A DNA stretch of 64,000 nucleotides from Streptomyces sp. NBC_01451 (GCF_036227485.1 NZ_CP109479.1:7502001-7566000); one strand, 5' to 3'. Positions 49,794 through 59,469 are shown, numbered from the stretch's first letter. A program made the numbers and translations. The notes: a model not told the origin generated them from the letters alone.

Positions 49794-50561
49794 ATGACCA
49801 CACACGGGACTCGGACGGATGCCCTGACCGACGCCTTGCTGGACCGCTTCCTGGGGGAGCTGCGAGCGCTCTCCCCGGTCGCCGTCTGGGCACACGGATC
49901 GCTTGCCGGCGGCGACTACCAGGAGGGCCGCAGCGACCTCGACCTGATCGCCGTCCTGGAGGGGCCGATCGGGCCGGGCACCGCCTGGAAGGTGGCCGAA
50001 CTGCACGCCCGGCTGCGCACCCACCCGCTCGCCCCGCTGCTGCACTGCACCTACCTGACCGGCATGACGACGGGCAATCCCGAGCGGCGACACCTCACCT
50101 GGGCGCACAGCCAGCTGTTCCGGCGGACCGTGTCCCCGGTGACCCGGCGCGAGCTGCACGCCTTCGGACGGGTGCTGTACGGGAAGGCTCCCGGGGAGCT
50201 GCTTCCGGTGGTGCCGGACCGGCAGTTGACCGACTACGTCGTGCGCGACCTGCGCGACAACTACCGACCGGCCGTGGACAAGGCCCGGCTCTGGACGCGG
50301 GACGTCTGGGTCGACCTGGGGCTGGTCACCTTCGCCCGGGCGACCATGACCCTGAGGGAGGGCACCCTGATCTCGAAGCGGGAGGCGCTGGACCTGCTGC
50401 CGGGGCTTGGGGCGCCCGTGGAGGTCGTCGAGGACATCGCGCGGCGGCGGTACGGGCAGGAGGCCCGGCCGGTCGAGGAGGGGTGGCGTGAGCGGCGTGC
50501 GGAGCTGACGCGGGGCTACCTGGGCGCCGCGATCGACCGCCTGGTGACCTCGTACACGTGA
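49794..50561 (+). CDS. Nucleotidyltransferase-fold protein
   Basis: A 255-residue protein with the minimal nucleotidyltransferase signature WAHGSLAGGDYQEGRSDLDL (the hG[GS] and DxD elements) at residues about 33-52. The C-terminal half is a helical region resembling that of aminoglycoside adenylyltransferases (DYVVRDLRDNYRPAVDKA, EALDLLPGLGAPVEVVEDIA). It may modify a small molecule or a nucleic acid; calling it an antibiotic resistance enzyme would go beyond the sequence. It lies 17 bases after the amidohydrolase gene, so the two are probably cotranscribed. Confidence 0.78.
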   Translation: MTTHGTRTDALTDALLDRFLGELRALSPVAVWAHGSLAGGDYQEGRSDLDLIAVLEGPIGPGTAWKVAELHARLRTHPLAPLLHCTYLTGMTTGNPERRHLTWAHSQLFRRTVSPVTRRELHAFGRVLYGKAPGELLPVVPDRQLTDYVVRDLRDNYRPAVDKARLWTRDVWVDLGLVTFARATMTLREGTLISKREALDLLPGLGAPVEVVEDIARRRYGQEARPVEEGWRERRAELTRGYLGAAIDRLVTSYT

Positions 50562-50634
50562 CCTCGCAGAACACGTGACGTCGCAGAACCGGTGACCTGT
50601 GACGGGCACGCACGCGTGCGTCACGTTTTCGGGC

Positions 50635-51642
50635 TTACGCGCGCGTGCCGGCCGTCGCCTCGGTCGCGGGGCCGGGCACGTCGGCCAGGGAGGCCGTCCC
50701 GGGGCGCTCGCGCAGGGCGAACAGGACGCGCAGGACCGCGATCCACACCAGCGCGGAGCCGAGCATGTGCAGGCCGACCAGGACCTCGGGGAGGTTGGTG
50801 AAGTACTGGACGTACCCGATGACGCCCTGGGCGAGCAGGACCAGGAACAGGTCCCGGGTGCGGTCCAGCGGGCCCTTGGGGGCGTCGACGGCCTTCAGGA
50901 CGAACCACAGGGCGAACGTCAGGGTCACCACGATCCAGGCGAGCACCGCGTGCAGCTTGCTGACGTTCTCCCAGTCGAGCGGCATGCGCTCGATCTCGCT
51001 GGAGTCGCCCGCGTGCGGGCCCGACCCGGTCACCACCGTGCCGACGGCGATCAGCAGGACCGTGGCGGCCACCAGGAACCACACCAGCTGCTGTACGGCC
51101 CTGCCGACCAGCGGCTGAGGCGTCCCGTCGCCCTCCTGCGTGCGCTGCCACATCACCGCGGCGACCGCGATCAGGGCGGAGGACAGCAGGAAGTGGGCCG
51201 CGACCGTGTACGGGTTGAGGCCGACCAGCACGACGATGCCGCCGAGCACCGCGTTGCTCATGACGACCCAGAACTGCGCCCAGCCCAGCCGGGTCAGGCT
51301 GCGGCGGTACGGCTTCTCCGAACGGGCGGCGATGATCGCCCAGCCGACCGCCGCGCACAGCACGTACGTCAGCATGCGGTTGGTGAACTCGATGACGCCG
51401 TGCACGCCCATCGCGCTGGTCGTCGTCAGCGAGTCGTCGGTGCACTTGGGCCAGGTCGGGCAGCCGAGGCCCGACCCGGTGAGCCGTACAGCACCCCCGG
51501 TGACCACGATGACCACCGACATGACGAGCGCGGCGAGCGCCGCACGCCGCACGGTACGGGGGGTCGGCGTCCAGCGGGCGGCGATGAAGGCGAGCGGGTT
51601 CCGCAGGGCGGACAGGGCCTCGGCGGGGGTCATCTTTGGCAC
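50635..51642 (-). CDS. ctaA: Haem A synthase
   Basis: A 335-residue, eight-helix membrane enzyme that oxidises haem O to haem A. GGAVRLTGSGLGCPTWPKC contains the conserved cysteine pair of the extracytoplasmic loop, HGVIEFTNRMLTYVL and NPYTVAAHFLLSSALIAV hold haem-ligand histidines of the first half, and KLHAVLAWIVV and LHMLGSALVWI those of the second. The GTG at VPKMTPAEAL lies seven bases after TACGAT (minus strand 51655-51650), pointing to a leaderless start; the ATG three codons later is the alternative. It works with ctaB upstream. Confidence 0.94.
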   Translation of the reverse strand: MPKMTPAEALSALRNPLAFIAARWTPTPRTVRRAALAALVMSVVIVVTGGAVRLTGSGLGCPTWPKCTDDSLTTTSAMGVHGVIEFTNRMLTYVLCAAVGWAIIAARSEKPYRRSLTRLGWAQFWVVMSNAVLGGIVVLVGLNPYTVAAHFLLSSALIAVAAVMWQRTQEGDGTPQPLVGRAVQQLVWFLVAATVLLIAVGTVVTGSGPHAGDSSEIERMPLDWENVSKLHAVLAWIVVTLTFALWFVLKAVDAPKGPLDRTRDLFLVLLAQGVIGYVQYFTNLPEVLVGLHMLGSALVWIAVLRVLFALRERPGTASLADVPGPATEATAGTRA

Positions 51643-51649
51643 GCGTCCC

Positions 51650-51655
51650 ATCGTA
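51650..51655 (-). promoter_or_regulatory. -10 element of ctaA (leaderless)
   Basis: TACGAT on the minus strand, seven bases before the GTG at 51642. No clear -35 is present. Confidence 0.45.
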
Positions 51656-51725
51656 GGCGGCTGCTTGTGCACGCTTTCACGAGGGGTCCCCCGGGCTCCT
51701 TGGTCACTCCCCGCCCGCTCTTGGC

Positions 51726-52508
51726 TCACTCCCAGCGGAAGAACCGCCCCGCCGCCGCCAGCCCCACGACCGCCCACACCGCGAGGATCCCCAGGTCGCC
51801 CCACGGCATCCCGGAGCCGTCCCGCAGTACGTCCCGCAGGCCGTCCGACAGGGCCGAGATCGGGAGCAGGGCCAGCACGTCCTGGGCGCCGGACGGGAAC
51901 TTGTCCAGGGGGACGATCACCCCGCCGCCCACCAGGAGCAGCAGGAAGACGAGGTTCGCGGCGGCCAGGGTGGCCTCCGCCTTCAGGGTGCCCGCCATCA
52001 GCAGGCCCAGGCCCGAGAAGGCGGCGGTGCCGAGGAGGAGCAGGAGGAGTACGGCGAAGGGGTTGCCGTGCGGGGACCAGCCGAGCGCGAAGGCGATCAC
52101 CGTCAGCAGGGCGACCTGGAGGATCTCCGTGACCAGTACCGACGCTGTTTTCGCCGTCATCAGGGCCCAGCGGGGGAGGGGGGAGGAGGCGAGCCGCTTC
52201 AGGACGCCGTAGCGGCGTTCGAAGCCCGTCGCGATGGCCTGGCCGGTGAAGGCCGTGGACATGACCGCGAGCGCGAGGATGCCCGGGGCGAGGAAGTCGA
52301 CCGCCTTGCCGGCGCCCGTGTCGACGATGTCCACCGAGCCGAACAGCAGCAGGAGGAGAGTCGGGATGACCACCGTCAGCAGCAGCTGTTCGCCGTTGCG
52401 CAGCAGCATCCTCGTCTCCAGGGCGGCCTGCGCCCCGATCATGCGGGGGAGCGGGGCGGCGCCGGGCTGCGGGGTGTACGTACCTGTACCGCCGCCGGTG
52501 GTGGTCAT
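51726..52508 (-). CDS. ABC-2-type transporter permease
   Basis: A 260-residue exporter permease with six membrane helices. RMLLRNGEQLLLTVVIPTLL and FGSVDIVDTGAGKAVDFLAPG at the N-terminus and VGGGVIVPLDKFPSGAQDVL near the C-terminus match ABC-2 permeases of the DrrB type. The ATG overlaps the ATPase stop as ATGA, so the two form one exporter. Substrate unknown. The first 25 residues are a Gly/Thr/Pro-rich cytoplasmic start. Confidence 0.9.
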   Translation of the reverse strand: MTTTGGGTGTYTPQPGAAPLPRMIGAQAALETRMLLRNGEQLLLTVVIPTLLLLLFGSVDIVDTGAGKAVDFLAPGILALAVMSTAFTGQAIATGFERRYGVLKRLASSPLPRWALMTAKTASVLVTEILQVALLTVIAFALGWSPHGNPFAVLLLLLLGTAAFSGLGLLMAGTLKAEATLAAANLVFLLLLVGGGVIVPLDKFPSGAQDVLALLPISALSDGLRDVLRDGSGMPWGDLGILAVWAVVGLAAAGRFFRWE

Positions 52509-53428
52509 GAACGCAGCTCCTTGCCGGTCAGCTCGAGAAAAACGTCTTCCAGGGTGTGCCGTTCCACCGAGATCCGGTCCGGCATCACCCCGTGCTGGGC
52601 GCACCAGGACGTCACCGTCGCGAGGAGCTGCGGGTTGACCTTGCCGCCGACGCGGTAGGCGCCCGGGGTCAGCTCGGCGGCCGTGCAGTCCGCCGGGAGG
52701 GCCTTCAGCAGGGAGTGCACGTCCAGACCCGGCCGGCCCATGAAGCGCAGCGTGTTCTCGGCGCCGCCGCGGCACAGCTGTTCCGGGCTGCCCTGGGCGA
52801 TGACCTTGCCGGCGTCGATGATCGCGACGTCGTCGGCGAGCTGCTCGGCCTCGTCCATGTGATGGGTGGTGAGGATGACGGAGACGCCGTCGGCGCGCAG
52901 GTCGCGGACCAGCTCCCAGGTGGCGCGGCGCGCCTGGGGATCGAGGCCGGCGGTCGGTTCGTCGAGGAAGACCAGCTCCGGGCGGCCGACGACGGCCATC
53001 GCGAGCGCCAGGCGCTGCTGCTGGCCCCCGGAGAGGCGCCGGTAGGCCGTCCGGCCGCAGCTGCCGAGGCCGAGGCGTTCGATGAGCGTGTCCACGTCGA
53101 GCGGGTGCGCGTGCAGCTTGGCCATGTGGCGGAGCATCTCGTCGGAGCGGGCACTCGGGTAGACGCCCCCGGACTGGAGCATCACGCCGACCCGGGGACG
53201 CAGGGCGGCGGCTTCCCGTACGGGGTCGAGGCCCAGGACACGCACCGTCCCGGAGTCCGGTCTGCGGTATCCCTCGCAGGTCTCGACGGTGGTCGTCTTG
53301 CCCGCGCCGTTCGGGCCGAGTACGGCGGTGATGCCCGCCAGGGCCACCAGGTCGAGGCCGTCCACCGCGGTCTTCGTGCCGTACCGCTTCACCAGGGCCT
53401 GGACCTGGACCACGGGCTCGCTTCGCAT
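52505..53428 (-). CDS. ABC exporter ATP-binding protein
   Basis: A 307-residue ATPase of the DrrA/CcmA-like group. Walker A GPNGAGKTT is at residues about 38-46, the signature is RLSGGQQQRLALA, Walker B is LVFLDEPTAGLDP and the H-loop is LTTHHMDEAEQLADD. The C-terminal 80 residues are the usual accessory domain of drug or lipid exporters. It is the first gene of the pair and is divergent from sufR. The iron-box-like site between them (53570-53588) could reach both promoters. Confidence 0.92.
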   Translation of the reverse strand: MRSEPVVQVQALVKRYGTKTAVDGLDLVALAGITAVLGPNGAGKTTTVETCEGYRRPDSGTVRVLGLDPVREAAALRPRVGVMLQSGGVYPSARSDEMLRHMAKLHAHPLDVDTLIERLGLGSCGRTAYRRLSGGQQQRLALAMAVVGRPELVFLDEPTAGLDPQARRATWELVRDLRADGVSVILTTHHMDEAEQLADDVAIIDAGKVIAQGSPEQLCRGGAENTLRFMGRPGLDVHSLLKALPADCTAAELTPGAYRVGGKVNPQLLATVTSWCAQHGVMPDRISVERHTLEDVFLELTGKELRS

Positions 53429-53569
53429 GGTTCCAGAGTCTAGGTACGGAAGGGCCGGCCCAGGTGCGCGGGGGCCGGATCAGGCGCCCGCGGGGCCCGG
53501 CTCCGGGTGTGCTCCCGTGCTGGTCCGGGGCGGTCTCTGATCGATCAAAGATCGTTTCCGCAGGTCAGG

Positions 53570-53588
53570 TTAGGTGAGCCTAAGTGAT
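53570..53588. promoter_or_regulatory. Iron-box-like site upstream of sufR
   Basis: TTAGGTGAGCCTAAGTGAT matches about 15 of 19 positions of the DmdR1/IdeR consensus TTAGGTGAGCCTAACCTAA. The 14-base core is exact. It lies about 70 bases before the sufR GTG. Confidence 0.6.
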
Positions 53589-53642
53589 GCAGGGCACCGT
53601 CGAGTGGCCCGGGGGCGGCTTGCCCTGCTCTGGCGAATTACG

Positions 53643-53656
53643 CAACAATGGTGTTG
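53643..53656. promoter_or_regulatory. Inverted repeat at the sufR start
   Basis: CAACA (53643-53647), ATGG, TGTTG (53652-53656) ends on the first base of the sufR GTG. It is a candidate autoregulatory SufR site; the match to a defined SufR motif is not established. Confidence 0.4.
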
Positions 53657-54441
53657 TGAAATACGTCGGCGAGGATCGGGAGGCCCCCACGGGCGCCCCC
53701 CAGGAGGAACTCGCGACCGGTGAGCGCTCGACGCGCAACCGGGTCGCGCGGTCCATCCTGGACCACGGTCCGTCGACCGTCGCCGAGCTCGCCGGGCGCC
53801 TGGGCCTGACCCATGCGGCCGTACGGCGTCACCTGGACGCGCTGGTCGCCGACGATGTCGTGCAACCGCGCGAGCAGCGGGTCTACGGGGCGCGTACCCG
53901 TGGCCGGCCCGCCAAGGCGTTCGCGCTCACCGACTGCGGACGTGACGCCTTCGACCAGTCGTACGACAAGCTCGCCATGGACGCGCTGAGCTGGATCGCC
54001 GCCCGTGAGGGCGGCGACGACGCGGTGCTCGCCTTCGCGCGTGACCGGTTCGCCGAGCAGGCCGCGGGCTACCGCGGGGCCGTCGAGGCCGTCGGCCCCG
54101 AAAAGCGCGCCGAAGCCCTGGCCAAGGCCCTGAGCGCGGACGGGTACGCTGCTACGGCGCGCAGCGCACCGGTCGGAGAGCAGCTCTGCCAGCACCACTG
54201 CCCGGTGGTCCACGTCGCGGAAAAGTTCCCGCAGCTCTGTGAGGCGGAGACCGAGATCTTCTCCCAGCTGCTCGGCACGCATGTCCAGCGGCTCGCGACC
54301 ATCGCCCACGGCGACGGTGTGTGCACGACATTCATCCCCAAGGCCTCGCAGGCCTCGGCCCCACCTGTTCCACCTGCTCCACAGTTGTCCACCACCACCC
54401 ATAAAGCATCTGCACGTACCGCCGGGAGGAACCCAGCATGA
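53656..54441 (+). CDS. sufR: SufR-type iron-sulfur transcriptional regulator
   Basis: A 261-residue regulator at the head of the SUF operon. The winged helix lies at residues about 20-85 ([34 protein letters not shown]). The C-terminal cysteines in [20 protein letters not shown] and a further CTTF are positioned as in SufR proteins that bind a [4Fe-4S] cluster and repress suf genes when cluster supply is sufficient. The start is the GTG inside an inverted repeat. It ends overlapping sufB as ATGA, so regulator and assembly genes are coupled. Confidence 0.92.
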   Translation: MKYVGEDREAPTGAPQEELATGERSTRNRVARSILDHGPSTVAELAGRLGLTHAAVRRHLDALVADDVVQPREQRVYGARTRGRPAKAFALTDCGRDAFDQSYDKLAMDALSWIAAREGGDDAVLAFARDRFAEQAAGYRGAVEAVGPEKRAEALAKALSADGYAATARSAPVGEQLCQHHCPVVHVAEKFPQLCEAETEIFSQLLGTHVQRLATIAHGDGVCTTFIPKASQASAPPVPPAPQLSTTTHKASARTAGRNPA

Positions 54442-55862
54442 CGCTCCCCATCGAGGAGACTGCCCACCCCGAGCTCGAGGGTCTGGGCACGTACGAATAC
54501 GGCTGGGCCGACTCCGACGTGGCCGGTGCCTCCGCCAAGCGCGGCATCAACGAGGACGTCGTCCGCGACATCTCGGCGAAGAAGTCCGAGCCGGAGTGGA
54601 TGACCAAGCTGCGTCTCAAGGGCCTGCGCCTCTTCGACAAGAAGCCCATGCCGAACTGGGGCTCGGACCTGTCGGGGATCGACTTCGACAACATCAAGTA
54701 CTTCGTGCGCTCCACGGAGAAGCAGGCGGAGTCCTGGGAGGACCTGCCCGAGGACATCAAGAACACGTACGACAGGCTCGGCATCCCCGAGGCGGAGAAG
54801 CAGCGCCTCGTCGCCGGTGTCGCGGCCCAGTACGAGTCCGAGGTCGTCTACCACCAGATCCGTGAGGACCTGGAGGAGCAGGGCGTCATCTTCCTCGACA
54901 CCGACACCGCGCTGAAGCAGCACCCGGAGCTCTTCAAGGAGTACTTCGGGACCGTCATCCCGGTCGGCGACAACAAGTTCGCGTCGCTGAACTCCGCGGT
55001 GTGGTCCGGCGGCTCCTTCATCTACGTGCCCAAGGGCGTGCAGGTCGAGATCCCGCTCCAGGCCTACTTCCGTATCAACACGGAGAACATGGGCCAGTTC
55101 GAGCGGACCCTGATCATCGTCGACGAGGGTGCCTACGTGCACTACGTCGAGGGCTGTACGGCGCCGATCTACAAGTCGGACTCCCTGCACAGCGCGGTCG
55201 TCGAGATCATCGTCAAGAAGAACGCCCGCTGCCGCTACACGACCATCCAGAACTGGTCGAACAACGTCTACAACCTGGTCACCAAGCGCGCCGTGGCGTA
55301 CGAGGGCGCGACCATGGAGTGGATCGACGGCAACATCGGCTCCAAGGTGACGATGAAGTACCCGGCCGTCTACCTGATGGGCGAGCACGCCAAGGGCGAG
55401 ACCCTCTCCATCGCCTTCGCGGGCGAGGGCCAGCACCAGGACGCCGGCTCCAAGATGGTCCACATGGCGCCGAACACCTCGTCGAACATCGTGTCGAAGT
55501 CCGTTGCGCGCGGTGGCGGCCGTACGTCCTACCGCGGTCTCGTCGAGATCGGCGAGGGCGCCCACGGCTCCAAGTCCAACGTGCTGTGCGACGCGCTGCT
55601 GGTGGACACCATCTCCCGCTCCGACACGTACCCGTACGTCGACGTGCGCGAGGACGACGTGTCCATGGGCCACGAGGCGACCGTCTCCAAGGTCTCCGAC
55701 GACCAGCTCTTCTACCTGATGAGCCGCGGTATGTCCGAGTTCGAGGCGATGGCGATGATCGTGCGCGGCTTCGTCGAGCCGATCGCCAAGGAACTGCCCA
55801 TGGAGTACGCGCTGGAACTCAACCGGCTGATCGAGCTCCAGATGGAAGGCTCCGTCGGCTGA
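54438..55862 (+). CDS. sufB: Fe-S cluster assembly scaffold SufB
   Basis: A 474-residue scaffold subunit on which SufBC2D builds iron-sulfur clusters. [57 protein letters not shown], and [20 protein letters not shown] are highly conserved SufB segments; the cysteine in [10 protein letters not shown] is the one proposed to accept persulfide sulfur. Length matches the family. sufD follows after 59 bases. Confidence 0.97.
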   Translation: MTLPIEETAHPELEGLGTYEYGWADSDVAGASAKRGINEDVVRDISAKKSEPEWMTKLRLKGLRLFDKKPMPNWGSDLSGIDFDNIKYFVRSTEKQAESWEDLPEDIKNTYDRLGIPEAEKQRLVAGVAAQYESEVVYHQIREDLEEQGVIFLDTDTALKQHPELFKEYFGTVIPVGDNKFASLNSAVWSGGSFIYVPKGVQVEIPLQAYFRINTENMGQFERTLIIVDEGAYVHYVEGCTAPIYKSDSLHSAVVEIIVKKNARCRYTTIQNWSNNVYNLVTKRAVAYEGATMEWIDGNIGSKVTMKYPAVYLMGEHAKGETLSIAFAGEGQHQDAGSKMVHMAPNTSSNIVSKSVARGGGRTSYRGLVEIGEGAHGSKSNVLCDALLVDTISRSDTYPYVDVREDDVSMGHEATVSKVSDDQLFYLMSRGMSEFEAMAMIVRGFVEPIAKELPMEYALELNRLIELQMEGSVG

Positions 55863-55921
55863 CGGGCCGACCGTCCTCCCCATCAAGCCACTTACGCAGG
55901 AAAGCGAGCAGACCGACAGCC

Positions 55922-57103
55922 ATGGCTGAGGTTCAGAACATTCCGGTGGGGTCCACCACCGCCGGCTCGATCGCGGTCGCGGCCGAGTCGACCGTTGCCA
56001 CGCGCATGAGCGCGCCCCCCTCCTTCGATGTGGCGGACTTCCCCGTCCCCCACGGCCGCGAGGAGGAGTGGCGGTTCACCCCGCTGGAGCGCCTGCGCGG
56101 GCTGCACGACGGCACCGCCGTCGCCACCGGCACCGGCGTGAAGGTGGACGTCCAGGCACCCGAGGGCGTCACCGTCGAGGCCGTCGGCCGTGACGACGCG
56201 CGCCTCGGGCGGGCCGGCACCCCCGTGGACCGCGTCGCCGCCCAGGCGTACAGCTCCTTCGAGGCGGCCGGTGTGATCACCGTCCCCAAGGAGATGGTCC
56301 TCGCCGAGCCGATCCGCGTCGCCGTGCACGGCGAGGGCGGGGTGCGCTACGGCCACCAGCTCATCGAGCTGGGCGCCTTCGCCGAAGCCGTCGTGATCAT
56401 CGACCACACCGGTGACGCCGTGATCGCCGCCAACGTCGAGTACGTCCTCGGCGACGGCGCCAAGCTCACCGTCGTCTCCATCCAGGACTGGGACGACAAG
56501 GCCGTGCACGTCGCCCAGCACAGCGCGCTGATCGGCCGCGACGCCACCTTCAAGTCCTTCGTGGTCACCTTCGGCGGCGACCTCGTACGCCTCCACCCGC
56601 GCGTCTCCTACGCCGGCCCCGGCGGCGAGGCCGAGCTGTTCGGCCTGTACTTCACGGACGCCGGCCAGCACCAGGAGCACCGTCTCCTGGTCGACCACAA
56701 CACCCCGCACTGCAAGTCGAACGTCGCCTACAAGGGCGCGCTCCAGGGCGAGGGCGCCCACGCCGTGTGGATCGGCGACGTGCTCATCGAGGCCAAGGCC
56801 GAGGGCACCGACACCTACGAGCTGAACCGCAACCTGGTTCTCACGGACGGCGCCCGCGTGGACTCCGTACCGAACCTCGAGATCGAGACCGGTGAGATCG
56901 TCGGCGCCGGGCACGCGAGTGCCACCGGGCGGTTCGACGACGAGCAGCTGTTCTACCTGATGGCCCGCGGCATCCCGGCCGACGAGGCCCGTCGGCTGGT
57001 CGTCCGGGGCTTCTTCGCCGAGCTGGTCCAGCAGATCGGCGTCGACGACATCGAGCAGCGCCTTCTCACGAAGATCGACGAGGAGCTGGAGGCGTCGGTC
57101 TGA
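55922..57103 (+). CDS. sufD: Fe-S cluster assembly protein SufD
   Basis: A 393-residue paralogue of SufB in the SufBC2D complex. After a variable N-terminus (REEEWRFTPLERL) comes the beta-helix core and the conserved VDHNTPHCKSNVAYKGAL and DEQLFYLMARGIPADEARRL segments. The start is ATG at MAEVQN, preceded by GGAAAG. Its stop codon overlaps the Rieske gene ATG by one base. Confidence 0.96.
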   Translation: MAEVQNIPVGSTTAGSIAVAAESTVATRMSAPPSFDVADFPVPHGREEEWRFTPLERLRGLHDGTAVATGTGVKVDVQAPEGVTVEAVGRDDARLGRAGTPVDRVAAQAYSSFEAAGVITVPKEMVLAEPIRVAVHGEGGVRYGHQLIELGAFAEAVVIIDHTGDAVIAANVEYVLGDGAKLTVVSIQDWDDKAVHVAQHSALIGRDATFKSFVVTFGGDLVRLHPRVSYAGPGGEAELFGLYFTDAGQHQEHRLLVDHNTPHCKSNVAYKGALQGEGAHAVWIGDVLIEAKAEGTDTYELNRNLVLTDGARVDSVPNLEIETGEIVGAGHASATGRFDDEQLFYLMARGIPADEARRLVVRGFFAELVQQIGVDDIEQRLLTKIDEELEASV

Positions 57104-57426
57104 TGTCCACCACCTTTGTGCGGGCCTGTGGGCTGAGCGAGCTGGAGGAGGACACCCCGAAGCGGGTGGAACTCGACGGCACGCCGGTCTCGGTCGTCCG
57201 TACCGAGGGCGAGGTGTTCGCGATCCACGACATCTGCTCGCACGCGAACGTCTCGCTCTCCGAGGGCGAGGTGGAGGACTGTCAGATCGAGTGCTGGCTG
57301 CACGGCTCCAGCTTCGACCTCCGCACCGGCAAGCCGTCCGGCCTTCCCGCGACGCGCCCCGTCCCCGTATACCCCGTAAAGATCGAAGGGGACGACGTGC
57401 TCGTCTCCCTCACCCAGGAGTCCTGA
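57103..57426 (+). CDS. Rieske-type [2Fe-2S] ferredoxin in the suf operon
   Basis: A 107-residue non-haem Rieske protein. The cluster ligands are in CSHANVSLSEG (Cys, His) and CWLHGSSFDL (Cys, His), around residues 46 and 66; the rest matches dioxygenase ferredoxins of the NirD/BphF type. The gene is inserted between sufD and sufC in actinobacterial operons. It probably supplies electrons, or acts as a cluster carrier, for SUF assembly (inference). It overlaps sufD by one base and precedes sufC by seven. Confidence 0.93.
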   Translation: MSTTFVRACGLSELEEDTPKRVELDGTPVSVVRTEGEVFAIHDICSHANVSLSEGEVEDCQIECWLHGSSFDLRTGKPSGLPATRPVPVYPVKIEGDDVLVSLTQES

Positions 57427-57433
57427 GGAACCC

Positions 57434-58201
57434 ATGGCAACGCTTGAAATCCACGACCTGCACGTCACCGTCGAGGCCGACAACGCCACGAAGGAGATCC
57501 TCAAGGGCGTCGACCTCACCGTGAAGCAGGGCGAGACCCACGCCATCATGGGCCCCAACGGCTCCGGCAAGTCGACCCTCGCCTACTCGCTCGCCGGTCA
57601 CCCGAAGTACACGATCACCGGCGGCACCGTCACCCTCGACGGCGAGGACGTCCTGGAGATGTCCGTCGACGAGCGCGCCCGCGCGGGCCTGTTCCTGGCG
57701 ATGCAGTACCCGGTCGAGATCCCCGGTGTCTCCGTCTCCAACTTCCTTCGTACGTCCGCCACCGCCATCCGCGGTGAGGCGCCGAAGCTGCGCCTGTGGG
57801 TGAAGGAGGTCAAGGAGGCCATGCAGCGTCTCAACATGGACCCCTCCTTCGCCGAGCGCAACGTCAACGAGGGCTTCTCCGGCGGTGAGAAGAAGCGCCA
57901 CGAGATCCTCCAGCTGGAGCTCCTCAAGCCGAAGATCGCGGTCCTCGACGAGACGGACTCCGGTCTGGACGTCGACGCCCTGCGCATCGTCTCCGAGGGC
58001 GTCAACCGCGTCCGCGAGAGCGGCGAGGTCGGCACTCTGCTGATCACGCACTACACGCGCATCCTGCGCTACATCAAGCCCGACCACGTGCACGTCTTCT
58101 CCGGCGGCCGGATCGTCGAGTCGGGTGGCCCCGAGCTCGCCGACAAGCTGGAGAACGAGGGCTACGAGTCGTACGACGTGAAGGGTGGCGCATCCGCGTG
58201 A
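57434..58201 (+). CDS. sufC: Fe-S cluster assembly ATPase SufC
   Basis: A 255-residue ABC-type ATPase of the SUF complex. Walker A GPNGSGKST is at residues about 38-46, the signature EGFSGGEKKRHEILQ is the SufC-specific form, and Walker B is IAVLDETDSGLDVDAL, with the D-loop continuing. The late H-loop is LLITHYTRILRYI. SufC dimerises on SufB/SufD to drive cluster assembly. Its stop overlaps the sufS GTG as GTGA. Confidence 0.97.
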   Translation: MATLEIHDLHVTVEADNATKEILKGVDLTVKQGETHAIMGPNGSGKSTLAYSLAGHPKYTITGGTVTLDGEDVLEMSVDERARAGLFLAMQYPVEIPGVSVSNFLRTSATAIRGEAPKLRLWVKEVKEAMQRLNMDPSFAERNVNEGFSGGEKKRHEILQLELLKPKIAVLDETDSGLDVDALRIVSEGVNRVRESGEVGTLLITHYTRILRYIKPDHVHVFSGGRIVESGGPELADKLENEGYESYDVKGGASA

Positions 58202-59454
58202 CACAGTTGCCGGGCCTCCTCGACACCGAGGCGATCCGTAAGGACTTCCCGATCCTCGACCGGGTGATCCACGACGGCAAGAAGCTCGTTTACCTGGACA
58301 ACGCGGCGACCTCGCAGACGCCCCGCCAGGTGATCGACACTCTCTCCGAGTACTACGAGCAGCACAACGCCAACGTGCACCGTGGCATCCATGTGCTCGC
58401 GGAGGAGGCCACGGCGCTGTACGAGGGCGCGCGCGACAAGGTCGCCGCGTTCATCAACGCGCCCAGCCGCGACGAGGTGATCTTCACGAAGAACGCCTCC
58501 GAGTCGCTCAACCTCGTGGCCAACATGCTGGGCTGGGCCGACGAGCCCTACCGGGTCGACCACGAGACCGAGATCGTCATCACGGAGATGGAGCACCACT
58601 CCAACATCGTGCCGTGGCAGCTGCTCGCGCAGCGCACGGGCGCGAAGCTGAAGTGGTTCGGCCTGACCGACGACGGGCGCCTCGACCTCTCGAACATAGA
58701 CGAGGTCATCACCGAGAAGACCAAGATCGTCTCCTTCGTGCTGGTCTCCAACATCCTGGGCACGGTCAACCCGGTCGAGAAGATCGTGCGCCGCGCTCAG
58801 GAGGTCGGGGCCCTGGTCCTGATCGACGCCTCGCAGGCCGCCCCGCACATGCCCTTGGACGTCCAGGCCCTCCAGGCCGACTTCGTCGCCTTCACCGGCC
58901 ACAAGATGTGCGGCCCGACGGGCATCGGGGTGCTGTGGGGCCGCCAGGAGCTGCTGGAGGACCTCCCGCCGTTCCTGGGCGGCGGCGAGATGATCGAGAC
59001 CGTGTCGATGCACTCGTCGACCTACGCTCCCGCCCCGCACAAGTTCGAGGCGGGCACTCCGCCGATCGCCCAGGCGGTCGGTCTCGGTGCGGCGATCGAC
59101 TATCTCTCCGCGATCGGCATGGACAAGATCCTCGCCCATGAGCACGCGCTCACCGAGTACGCGGTGAAGCGGCTCGGCGAGGTCCCCGACCTGCGGATCA
59201 TCGGCCCGACCACGGCCGAGGACCGGGGCGCGGCGATCTCCTTCACGCTCGGTGACATCCACCCGCACGACGTGGGCCAGGTCCTCGACGAGCAGGGCAT
59301 CGCGGTCCGTGTCGGTCACCACTGTGCCCGGCCGGTCTGCCTGCGCTACGGAATTCCTGCGACCACGCGAGCGTCGTTCTATCTGTACTCCACGCCGACC
59401 GAGATCGATGCGCTGATCGACGGGCTGGAGCACGTACGGAACTTCTTCGGCTGA
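58198..59454 (+). CDS. sufS: Cysteine desulfurase SufS
   Basis: A 418-residue PLP enzyme of group II that removes sulfur from cysteine. LDNAATSQTPRQVIDTL near residue 34, the PLP lysine in FVAFTGHKMCGPTGIGVLW near 235, and the catalytic cysteine in VRVGHHCARPVCLRYG near 375 are visible. It starts at GTG overlapping sufC. The partner SufU lies 15 bases downstream. Confidence 0.97.
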   Translation: MTQLPGLLDTEAIRKDFPILDRVIHDGKKLVYLDNAATSQTPRQVIDTLSEYYEQHNANVHRGIHVLAEEATALYEGARDKVAAFINAPSRDEVIFTKNASESLNLVANMLGWADEPYRVDHETEIVITEMEHHSNIVPWQLLAQRTGAKLKWFGLTDDGRLDLSNIDEVITEKTKIVSFVLVSNILGTVNPVEKIVRRAQEVGALVLIDASQAAPHMPLDVQALQADFVAFTGHKMCGPTGIGVLWGRQELLEDLPPFLGGGEMIETVSMHSSTYAPAPHKFEAGTPPIAQAVGLGAAIDYLSAIGMDKILAHEHALTEYAVKRLGEVPDLRIIGPTTAEDRGAAISFTLGDIHPHDVGQVLDEQGIAVRVGHHCARPVCLRYGIPATTRASFYLYSTPTEIDALIDGLEHVRNFFG

Positions 59455-59469
59455 GGAGCTGGCTGAGTC

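Noticed and set aside
49794..50561. Aminoglycoside resistance gene
   Set aside because: Only the general nucleotidyltransferase signature is present; this does not establish antibiotic adenylylation.
55001..55921. Upstream extension of the sufD frame through sufB
   Set aside because: The peptide is arginine- and proline-rich, the usual out-of-frame signature in high-GC coding DNA, and sufD begins at a proper ATG.
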